DNA of 64,000 bases from Myrica gale (Eukaryota > Streptophyta > Magnoliopsida > Fagales > Myricaceae): assembly GCA_963930655.1 (NCBI GenBank), contig OZ005618.1, forward strand, positions 19,123,001-19,187,000, given 5' to 3'. Shown piece after piece: positions 1 through 9,182 of the stretch. Under the pieces are notes generated by a model. It was not told the origin of the DNA. It saw only the letters and a program-made list of their open reading frames with translations, and did no database searches. Numbering within the stretch: position 1 is the first letter of the stretch; the number at the start of each line of letters is the position of its first letter. Position numbers and translations under genes: made by a program.

Positions 1-493
1 TAAATAGGTCTAGTGCATGCAGTGAGACTTTCCTCCTTACACAGGTTTGCATGATTTCTCTTGAACGGCCTAGAGATCTTATGCGTTGTTTTACCTATAA
101 CGGGCAACACCTCAATTTCTATTTCTTCCACATGGGCTTTAGCATGATTTCTTGTTGAGTATGCCTTCGATTTTTACCCGGTAGGCCCCATATGTTCCAC
201 AGTAGTAAACCGAAGAGTTCTTATTTCATCCAAATTCCCTAACTAATATTTTTTTTAATGTAGATGCAATTCTTATCGCTGTGACACTACGAGTTCTTTT
301 GCATTAGGATTGAGCTGCCGAAAATAAAAGCGAAAGCCTGTTATGGAGGTTATAGTAGTCTAGCAGAGAGAGAGAAGAGATTTGAGGATCAAGTCGGTGT
401 CTACTGGATATTAGAGAGCATCATGTTGCAGGAATGTCATAGAATAATAGAAAGTAATTAGTTGGTAAGAATATTGGAGAGCATATCAATATT
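1..493. other. Intergenic DNA, nothing recognised
   Basis: I see no open frame of useful length, no splice-linked exons and no RNA gene on either strand. A short GA run lies near 366-380. The stretch ends at the target duplication of the solo LTR that follows. Confidence 0.5.
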
Positions 494-498
494 GTACG

Positions 499-696
499 TG
501 TAACGATTCAAGAAAAAGCACTAGCCACATCTGTACTTTGACTTCAAAATGACTAGTCAAGGTTGCTCTTTAAGCCCTTGAGTCATTATAAAGTCCAGCT
601 CAACCTAGTAAGGTCCCAATGTGGGACTTGACCCTTATAGAATACATCTCTTATTCATTCTTCTCTCCCACACCATGTGAGATTCGGGGTATCACA
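499..696. mobile_element. Solo LTR-like element with 5-bp target duplication
   Basis: The 198-bp unit starts TGTAACG and ends TATCACA, the TG...CA form of an LTR. It is flanked on both sides by GTACG (494-498 and 697-701), a perfect 5-bp duplication as left by retrotransposon integrase. No internal domain is present, so it looks like a solo LTR left by recombination, or a very small element. Diverged relatives lie at about 50575-50756 and 52215-52385, which shows a dispersed family. I do not recognise the family, and the strand of the parent element cannot be told. Confidence 0.7.
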
Positions 697-701
697 GTAC
701 G

Positions 702-2211
702 AATCTCTAGGCTATAATGTGACTCAATAAGAGAACTATAAAGTAATAGATTTTCTCATGCATGTTATATTTTAGTGCTCACTATGTTTTTGTTTATTTT
801 TTCTGTGATTTACGTAATCCTGTGGTCAAGGTCAATTGCACAACACTTCTATACCCCTACAGGTGAATATTTTTACTGATTACATTGAAGAATTTCGTCA
901 AAAAAGGTCTAGAAGTACTGTCGGCTTTGGTAGTTCAACGCAGCTGTGAGTATTTGTCTTGTCAGCTTAGGCGTGAAAGACCAGATTTTTACATATCTCG
1001 CGTTTTCACCTTGATCTGAACTCAAAGATCCATTCCATTCGTATAGTTTCTAAGAAACAAAAGAGAAAACAAAGCGATTGAAATACCCAATCATTGTGTA
1101 CGGGACCTGTTATATGTAGATCCGTTATGCAGCTGCTGCTATAAGAATAGGAAGCTGCATCGTTTACGTGACTTTTACCCTGTTGTATGCACTGTTACGA
1201 TATTGAAAGAGATACGGTCTTAAATCTCAATCATCGGCAGGCAGGGGACCTCCAAAAGGGCAATGTACATATTCTGGACTCCCCGAGGGTCCGGAAGGAC
1301 ATACATAATTAATGTGCAGCGCCATGATATTCTCGACAGTGTACCTCCTGCTTACAACAGATCTAGTTAATATTATACGATCCTGAAATCAGATTCCTAG
1401 TCTCCATTCACACTCCTTCACAAGCACCCTTTTGTCAAAAAGAATGGGGTACTTTAGAAACAAAAGCAGTCTTTGTCTGGACCTCTATAAGATGTAGGTT
1501 CGTAGAATTCTCCTACTGTAGAGTACTCGCAGATATGGAAACAATGAAGAAAATAATATTGTCTGGAAATATTCGTAAACTTACAACCTTTTGTAGATGT
1601 TACAATCATGCACTATCCCACTTGTAGCCGAGTTATATATATTAATATAACCTAAATCCTTCCAAAAATTTAGCAGTAAAGCGGAGCTTTTGTAGCCTTC
1701 GATATGTTAACCAAGGCGCTCTCTCTCTCTCCGAAAATTTAGAACATACACATGAACAGTTCAAATATTCACGAACAAGTTTATGGAAGTTCTATTGGTT
1801 GAAGAGTACACACATATGCGCGCAGTTAACTCCTGAAAGTTTTATCACCTTTCTTTATTATACAATTTTTTGTGCAGAATCCACTACTCCATGCTTAATG
1901 GTCGTACTTCAAAGTGATATATTTATATATTCAAACGATGCTCTAGGAGGGAGTTTAAAGAGGTCCTAGCCAATTACAATACTGCAAATTCACAGAATAA
2001 TACTGCATTGATAACCTATTTTGATAAATGCAACATCCGGATCGAGAGAGTCTAAATGTTTAATATATTATGATCAATATCATGCACCTATCAGATCGGA
2101 TAAAATCATGGGGGACGTGATTCAACAAAAATGATATATATAAGAACTGAAAGACAGGTACAAAACATGAAATTGACTTGCAAACTCTTGAGTTCCATGA
2201 AGCTTAGTCTA
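702..2211. other. Intergenic DNA, nothing recognised
   Basis: About 1.5 kb of AT-rich sequence. Both strands are dense in stop codons. I found no exon-like segment, clear terminal repeat or RNA gene. Confidence 0.45.
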
Positions 2212-2220
2212 AAGTTTTAT

Positions 2221-2688
2221 GGGTTAATTACAATTTGCATCCACGTAGTTTGGGGTCTTGACACTTTGTGTCTCATTCTTTTAATTTTGAGTCATTTCAC
2301 CCTCGTGGTTTGGAGGTCTTGACATTTTGCACTCCCATCAATTTATCTGTTATTTCAAACGGAAAAATTAACCATGTACAGAACGCGTGACTAATTTTTT
2401 GGGTGCAGTGTCTCAAAAATAGAAGAACGAGGTGCAAAGTGTCGTACTCCCTCCAGCCACGTGGGTGCAAAGTGTAACTAAGCCTTTTAAATATTATGGG
2501 CAAAATGAGCAAGTGAGCCACATGTAGAATACGTGACTGACTTTTCTGTTCGAAATAACGAAAAATAGATGGTGGGGTGCAAATTGAAGGAAATCCAAAC
2601 CACATGGGTGAAATGTCTCAAAATTGAAAAAACATGGTGTAAAGTGTCAGAACTCCCAAACCACATATGTGCAAAGTGTAATTAACCC
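2221..2688. mobile_element. Mutator-type MITE
   Basis: A 468-bp fold-back element. It starts GGGTTAATTAC and ends GTAATTAACCC, and the inverted repeats run on for well over 100 bp (for example the CACGTAGTTTGG and CCAAACCACAT arms). The flanks AAGTTTTAT (2212-2220) and AAATTTTAT (2689-2697) are a 9-bp duplication with one mismatch, typical of Mutator-like insertion. Short open frames inside only reflect the repeat arms and are not genes. Confidence 0.75.
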
Positions 2689-2879
2689 AAATTTTATTCT
2701 TACTTGCAATCCACTCTCTCCTTACTATTCTTCTTGGAGATCCATTATGCCACGTGTAGCACATCAAATCCCAACTTGGACAATGGACTTACGGAACAAT
2801 ACTATAAATTATTTACTTTTCAGACGAAGAAGAAGCATCATCTCTAAACCCACATATCACTACTAAAAAAAGGACTTCC

Positions 2880-3175
2880 AGCGGCGGTCACTGTAGCGGC
2901 GGTCGCTAAAACCGCCGCTACAAGGTATTTTTAGCCGCGTTTTTGGAAAGCGCGGCTAAAAATATCCTGTAGCGGCGGTCACTGTAGCGGCGGTGTCTGT
3001 AGCGGCGGTCAGATACCCTATAGCCGCGGTTTCGAATAAACCGCGGCTATAGGTCTTACCTCTCGCGACGGTCAACTTGACCGCCGCTAGAAATATGGTG
3101 CCTACAGCGGCGGTCATGCTGACCGCCGCGGTAGGCTGTACCTTTAGCAGCGGTTTTGACTGAACCGCTGCTATA
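2880..3175. repeat. Left subterminal repeat array of the CACTA element
   Basis: At least eight copies of the motif TAGCGGCGGTC or its complement, many paired as short hairpins, with weaker variants such as CAGCGGTTTTGAC. The array contrasts sharply with the AT-rich DNA that follows. By analogy with En/Spm these are binding sites for the accessory transposon protein; that role is inferred. Confidence 0.8.
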
Positions 3176-4004
3176 GGTATATGCGAAAAAAAATTAAAAA
3201 ATTATTATTTATATGTTAATAATTGAAAAAAATAGAAAAAAATGAAAAAAATAGAAAAATAAAATTTTATGTGTTACTTAAGGTTAATAATTATTTTATT
3301 GACTATTTATTATACATCAGTGCAAGGATGGTAAGAAAATAGGAATCTAACCTAATTGGAGCAATTTTCGCGCACGTGTTGGTTTTTTTGTCATAACTTT
3401 GGCTACGAGTACCCGATTCGCGCCCATGACCCCAATTCGGAAAGCTCTTTTCGGCGCGCACGTCGTGGGCACCCAGCTATGCTTCGGTGCGCCTCGTTTC
3501 GAGCCCTAAATTCGCTGTTTTCCCTCTCAAAAACCTATTTTTAGTTATGATTTTCTTTCCTTTAACTATTTCAGCTCGGCTTGTGGTTTAAAATGGTAAT
3601 TAATATGGTTTTAGCTATTTTATTTAATATTTTGGTCATAGTTGTTATGGTAATTAAATATTTTATTGATCATAATTAATAATTATATTTCAAAAATTTT
3701 TCTATCAACTTGTTTTAATTAAAATTATTACACTAGTTATAAATCATGTATTAAATAATATGCTATGTATCTAATACTAAATATAAATATTTTCAAATAC
3801 TATTATAATTTACCACTGATTTTAATTTATTAAAAATATATAATTACAAAATATAAAATTATTATTAAAATGAAAGGGGCAAAAAAAACAATTTTTGAAG
3901 CGACGTCGTTCGCCCACCTCATCCTCCCCCTCCCCCTCTCTTAAAAACTCTCCCGCGCGCCCTAAACCACGAAAATTCCCCTCCCCGCCTTCTTCGCCTT
4001 TCAG

Positions 4005-6200
4005 GAGATGGACAAGATGCTCCAGAGCCCCGACGGTGAAGTTACTATCAGTAAGTCACTCTCTCGCACTCAAACTCTCTCTCTCTCTCTCTCTCCCTCT
4101 CTCTGAATGTGTTTGTGGACATCCTCTGGCTTTGCTTTTTGGTTCAATTGGGGCATTTTGTAGCTGGATGTGAGTATTGAGTATTCAGGGTCTGTGTAAA
4201 GGGTGAGGGTTAGGTCCAATAGTTGAGGGATTTGATCTGGATGGAATCCGATTTACCTGGACATGTTTGAGTAGTTCCTGTAATTTTCTGTCGAGGTTGA
4301 AACCTCATGGTTCGCTACATATTACCTCTACTCTTGAGCCGAGGGATTGTTTAACAATATTCTGCACAAACAGCCTTTCCTTTTTGGGTGTTAAAATCAT
4401 TGTAAATGGATCACCGAAATGAAAACTACTAACTGTTCGTGAACCAACTTATGAGCCGACCGTGGATGTGTCTTCTAGGGTTAAGTATTTAGGGGTATTG
4501 TCCTTGTCAATAGGGTGTTTCAATATTAGTTGTTCTATTATGTGGTGTTTGTCATTTCGGTGACAAACTTGTTAAAATTGGGGATGGCACAACCGGGGAT
4601 GTTCCTCTCACTGTCATTTGTATTTGCATCACAGGGTCTTCTTTCATCACTTATTCTAATTTGATTTTTTTTTTAAATACTTCTTATAATCCGTTTCGTA
4701 TTTTGTTCTTCAAATTGTTGCAAGTATTTGTGATACTGCCAATTTTTTGTGAATACATTCACTGCTGCTGCTTGAAAACCAATTGAGCTTGAGCTGTTGT
4801 CTAAAATGCGGGTAGCAGAGTCAAAATTATGTAGTTGCTAGCTCTAATTTATGGGGCGGATCCTATCTGATGTCAGTAATTCCTAATGGGTTCTCAACTC
4901 TCCTATAGTTGTTTAATCTGCTTTTATTACCCGTGGAAGTATGTTGGAAAAAAAATTCTGAGCGTCCTATTGGAGCTTGAAGTGTAACCCCGTATTATAG
5001 TTACAAGACTTTTTTTTGTTTCTTCTCTGTTGAAGATAAAAATGTACCTTTTGACCATTAAAATGGAGATTGATGATGATTTTAATGCAACTGCTTAAAT
5101 AGTGTACCTTTCATATGTCATGTACTGTGCATGTGAAACCTCTTTTCATTGTATTGCAGTGTGAGTCGATGCAAGCGCTTTTTGGCTGAGATTGCTGTTA
5201 AGGCAGTTATTGCTGTGGCTGATTTAGAGAGGAGGGATGTTAACCTAGACTTAATAAAAGTAGAGGGAAAAGTGGGGGGGAAGTTGGAAGATACTGAGCT
5301 AATATACGGGATTGCTGTTGATAAGGATATGAGCCATCCACAGATGCCAAAGCAAATTGCAGATGCCAAAATTGCTATTGTATTGCAGTGTGAGTCGATA
5401 GCACTGTATAGTTTAGTAGAATCTTTGCAATTACAACCTTTTGTTTTCCCCAACATCTATGGCTAGAATTATCTTCCTTTATTTTCTGTTTGGTTGTTTC
5501 CTTGCAATCTCTTTCTTTCATGAATTAAACTTTCTTCTACCTTCTTAAGCTAACTTCTTGGCTTAATGGGTTTTCATGATGCATAAATCAAAAAAGCTTT
5601 TTCTTGGCCTGATATATCTTTCTTTATTGTCATTATGCCTTTTGCTGTTATTAGAAGACTGATTTAGCAAGTGACAGGATGTTGGTGCTACCTTGGTTAT
5701 CTGCCAATGGGGTTTTGATGATGAAGCAAATCATTTACTGATGCACAGGAACTTGCCTGCTGTCAGATGGGTCGGTGGTGTGGAGTTAGAATTGATTGCA
5801 ATAGCCACAGGTTTGTCTTGTTTAAGCTTTTCAGCTCTGGATTTCATGCATTTGTTAGTTTAGATGACTTTGAGCATTTGTTTTATGGTAATTATTCAGT
5901 TTTTCCTTCTGTATCTAACAGCAAATAAATGGGATTGGTGTCTTTGTAGGTGGAAGAATCGTGTCGAGGTTCCAAGAATTGACTCCAGAAAAGTTAGGAA
6001 AGGTATCCCTTCTTTGTTGCTAATGCTGCTGCGTCTGCTATTATACATACAGCTGGAGATATTTTCTTTTCAACCTAATGGACATGAATGTTGGGGTCTT
6101 TACTGTGGCATAGTCTCAGTTCATTTATGAAGCTAAGGCTAAATGCTGTACATCGAACACTGTGCAAATTCGAGGGCTGTAACAATATTTATTCGTGGAG
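4005..6200 (+). pseudogene. CCT5: Captured fragments of CCT5 (TCP-1 epsilon, cytosolic chaperonin)
   Basis: Five pieces read in exon order on the plus strand. 4005-4050 gives MDKMLQSPDGEVTI before a GTAAGT donor. 5164-5378 covers the stretch starting [13 protein letters not shown] and passing [15 protein letters not shown]. 5678-5810 gives [19 protein letters not shown] and on to ELIAIATG, before a GT. 5950-6002 gives GGRIVSRFQELTPEKLGK. About 6143-6200 gives YIEHCANSRAVTIFIRG before a GT. These match the conserved core of the epsilon subunit of the TRiC/CCT folding complex as I know it. Several exons between the first and second pieces are missing, as are the N-terminus, the C-terminus and the residues after DAKIAI. 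Introns are kept, so the capture was from genomic DNA. It cannot encode a working chaperonin subunit. It could be transcribed within the element. Confidence 0.88.
5152..5399. repeat. 19-bp direct repeat inside the captured CCT5 fragment
   Basis: The 19 bases at 5152-5170, around the splice acceptor and the start of the second fragment, recur exactly at 5381-5399, just where the CCT5 reading leaves the expected sequence after DAKIAI. This looks like template-switch or filler DNA at a deletion junction. Confidence 0.75.
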
Positions 6201-6455
6201 GTATGTGTATTTTTCCTGTTCTATTGCTTTTGCAGTCAAGAATCTTATCTTCTCAGTGTTTTCAATTAAGATTTTTTTCTTTATTTTTTTAGTAAGTAAA
6301 TGGACAAAATAATTTGTTTTTGGAGTTTGAAATGAGATTTTTTCTGAGGCTTAGTCCATGGAGCGGAGGCTTGGGCCGATAGGCCCAAGCTGGAGCGCTC
6401 ATGGACAAGCCTGTCCTGTCTTGATGGGGGTCCGGGGGCTTTTTTACCCTGCTAA

Positions 6456-6749
6456 CCTATAGCGGCGGTCAGTGACCGCCGCTATAGGTGTTCAACTTTT
6501 TTAAAACCGATTAAAAAAATTCGAAATAAATGTCTATAGCGGCGGTCGCGACCGCCGCTAGAGGACCGCCGCTATAGGCTTAGGGTCTTCTCCAGCGGTC
6601 GCAAAAACCGCCGCTATAACCTATCCCGACGGAGTTATAGCGGCGGTCGCAACCGCCGCTAAAAAACCGCTGCTATAGCCTATAGCAGCGGTTTGTTGAC
6701 CTATAGCGGCGGTTTTCGACCGCCGCTATAGGTCGGTTTTTTTGTAGTG
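6456..6749. repeat. Right subterminal repeat array of the CACTA element
   Basis: A dense array of CTATAGCGGCGGT and ACCGCCGCTATAG, many as inverted pairs, ending in the TIR TTTTTTTGTAGTG. It mirrors the left array and defines the right end of the element. Confidence 0.8.
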
Positions 6750-6889
6750 AATTTTAAGGAAACTATGGAGGATTAGTTCCCGCATAGGTCCACACAACAT
6801 CAGGAAAATACTCATGAACATATATACAGGTACTGGCCATTAAAAAAAAAAATTCCAACAGCCCAACGAGAAAAGTGATAGATACTCCA

Positions 6890-7260
6890 AATCTTTGCAT
6901 CCAGAACTGTATTGGTATCTCTTTTGACAAAAACAAAAATACAATGATCAAAAAATGATATAAGAGCTGAAAATTCTAGCAACCCAGTTATAGATACTCC
7001 AAATCTCCCTCATAGGATACGGAACCGTCATTAATAGCTAGTTGTGAATCCCCTTCAACCATAATATCTTTAAATCCCCAATTCATAGCTTCTTTAATGC
7101 CCAACTCAGCCTCCATAACTTCATCTTCCAGTTTTTTAGTTGTGGATAACTTCTACATCACAACACTAATTACCTCCTATTTGTTATCCCCTAACACTGC
7201 AGCACCCACAGCAAAATCATCGCAAATAACTGTGTCAAAAAAACTTCTACAGGTGTGTCA
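6890..7260 (-). pseudogene. RNase H-like (RVT_3) relic of a non-LTR retroelement
   Basis: On the minus strand one frame reads EAELGIKEAMNWGFKDIMV, then EGDSQLAINDG. This is the conserved block of plant RNase H-like domains (Pfam RVT_3), where E, then D in EGDS, are catalytic positions. Upstream residues FDTVICDDFAVGAAV fit the start of the same domain, and RDTNTVLDA fits its end. Stops interrupt the frame at several points. Such domains sit at the C-terminus of plant LINE ORF2 and in stand-alone RVT_3 pseudogenes, and I cannot tell which this was. The copia element starts about 100 bp further on. Confidence 0.6.
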
Positions 7261-7530
7261 TGTTTATTGCAAACTGAAGAAGTGTAAAAAAATTAGATCC
7301 TCCTTCATGAACAAACTTGTTTCTAGTCATCTCAATGTCCATCATGTTTAGTGCGCACTGAAGAAGTATAAAAAATTTATCTATTTCTCATTGAAGAAAT
7401 CATATACAGTGTCATGCAATATAGAAGGAGCCTGTAACTAACAATCCTATAGTCACGGAGGACTATTTGTACAAAGAGGGTTTGTTATAACAGAAGAATC
7501 TTCGAGGAAGGTTGTAGAGCATTATGGACT

Positions 7531-9089
7531 CACTACAAAAAAAGGACTTTTAGCGGCGGTCATCGACCCCCGCTATAGTCCATAAAACCGCTGCTATAGG
7601 CCAAAAACACCTATAGCAGCGTTTTTATAGCGGCGGTCGGGACCGCCGCTACTGGTGCGTCGGGATAGGTCTATCGCGGCGGTCTTCGAGACCGTTGGTG
7701 TAAAAGCTTCATATGTAGCAGCGGTCGGGACCGCTGCTACATACCCGAAAACATTTTTGATTTTCAGCGGCTATTTTTTGGACCGCTGTTGCAGCTTGAT
7801 CTATAGCGGCGATCATGACCGCCGCTATAGACTCGAAAATAATTTTGAATTTTGCGCGATTTTTTAATTATTATCGATTGCGGCGGTCGAAACCCATTTT
7901 TTATTATTTTTTTTTACAAACGTTGCTGCTTTTAAAAACGGTGTAATAAATCTGCGTAAAACCTGCAATTTTCTTATATATATTTTAGCTTTTGATTAAT
8001 TAATGCAAAAATAAAAAAATGTAATAAAACAAAATATATTTTTCATTTAATATATAACAGCGTCTTAGAAGTTTTGTGTCAAACACAAATAAATGAAAGA
8101 CATTTTCTTAGAAATCTAAAAACTAATAAGTAATAACATTTAACAACAAATAATTATAACTTTAATTCTTAGGAGCTTCAGCACCTGCACTAACACCATT
8201 TGCTCCAGCACTATTTGCACCACCACCATCACCATTATCCTTACTATCGACATGCCATGCCATTGCAGCACTGAAAAATTAACAAACAGTAATTACATGA
8301 GCAAAGATACAAATAAATACATACAAATACAATAGTTACACACTTAAAATCAAATTAATGACAATCTTTATTTATGTTATTATCTTACCATGAAACATTT
8401 TCCGGCTTGCATGAGATGAGCTCGGATTTGTTGGTCGAAATTGGTCTGAATTGGGATTGGCAACATTTTCGTTCTCATGTTGATCCTGCAAAAGTTAAAC
8501 AAACAATTAACTAGGAAAATACATACATAGAATCAATAGTAATTATGTGAGAGTAAGTAACTAAAAATTTTACCCAGACTTCAGTCATCATTTGGATTTT
8601 AGATTGATTGAGTGAATATTACGTTGGTGTTGGTAGATGGGATGAAGGAGTTGGTCCTAGTCCAACTTCGCGAATGCGACCATGTCGTTCAGGACCCATC
8701 ACTTGTGCATATCTATCAGATGGTGACCAATTGATGGTGCCACTCGTCCGGGATTGGCTCAAAGTTTGTGCACTTGTTGGATCATCCAGTTCAATCTCCT
8801 CCATTTGTCTCTGAAAGAATAGAACATCCCGTTAAATTATGAATTAAAATTTGCACATTCAAATCAAAATTGATGTAATAGTGACATACAATTTTTTCTG
8901 CTACATCCGGATTCATTGGAGACCCGTCAGAACGTGAATGGACAACTTTATATAACTCTGCTCGATCAATTGAAACTTGTTTCTCTTTTTCCTACATTAC
9001 AAACACCATATGGAATGATGAAATTGCAAATTACTTATAAGAATCATAATAATAAATATCATACCAATAAACAAACTAATTAAGTAGTG
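7531..9089. mobile_element. Truncated CACTA element inside the copia 3' LTR
   Basis: It starts CACTACAAAAAAAGG and is followed by an AGCGGCGGT/ACCGCCGCT subterminal array to about 7900, the same family as the element at 2858. The interior holds the 3' part of a TNP1-like gene on the minus strand. The far end near 9084-9089 reads GTAGTG but lacks the T-run and any subterminal array, so the 5' part of the transposon and its true right end appear deleted. Comparison with the intact 5' LTR (16597-16617) brackets the insertion inside LTR sequence. Confidence 0.7.
8162..8991 (-). pseudogene. TNP1-like / Ptta-En-Spm transposase gene, 3' part only
   Basis: Four exon-like pieces on the minus strand are joined by clear splice sites. 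8991-8890 reads EKQVSIDRAELYKVVHSRSD, then GSPMNPDVAEKI, and ends before GTATG. 8810-8574 reads RQMEEIELDDPTSAQ and later GRIREVGLGPTPSS. 8485-8389 encodes an Asn/Ser-rich stretch starting DQHENENVANPN. 8270-8162 is Gly/Ala-rich and ends APKN-stop. The RAELYKVVHSRSDGS and GRIRxxGLGPTPS blocks are hallmarks of the plant transposase family Pfam PF03004, which includes accessory CACTA proteins. An in-frame TAA at about 8619 falls in the second exon. The 5' exons are missing. Not functional. Confidence 0.75.
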
Positions 9090-9182
9090 TGTACCAAACT
9101 ATAGGGGAACGAGTGACGAGTTATGCTGAGGTGTAGTCTTCGTTTCAGCTGGATGTGATTCAACATCCCCATGCAAGCCAAA

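Larger units (their letters stand above)
2858..6749. mobile_element. Non-autonomous CACTA (En/Spm) element carrying a captured host gene
   Basis: The left end reads CACTACTAAAAAAAGG and the right end reads TTTTTTTGTAGTG, so the termini are inverted copies of CACTA followed by an A-run. Next to both ends lie dense GC-rich subterminal repeats built on AGCGGCGGT and its complement ACCGCCGCT, as expected for transposase-binding arrays. The 3-bp flanks are TAT and AAT, so the target duplication is imperfect. No transposase is encoded. The interior holds pieces of a CCT5 gene with introns. The terminal and subterminal sequences match the truncated element at 7531, so both belong to one family. Confidence 0.85.
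7367..9165 (-). repeat. 3' LTR of the copia element, split by CACTA
   Basis: The LTR parts are 7367-7530 and about 9090-9165, roughly 240 bp once the insertion is removed. On the minus strand it starts TGTTGAATCA, directly after a purine-rich tract GCATGGGGA (polypurine tract, about 9166-9174). The low-coordinate end is blurred by a direct repeat: CTGAAGAAGTGTAAAAAAA near 7270-7288 resembles CTGAAGAAGTATAAAAAA at 7359-7376. Confidence 0.7.

Noticed and set aside
3895..4173. 92-codon frame at the start of the captured CCT5 region
   Set aside because: It is in a different frame from the CCT5 exon it overlaps and runs across a splice donor into a CT microsatellite.
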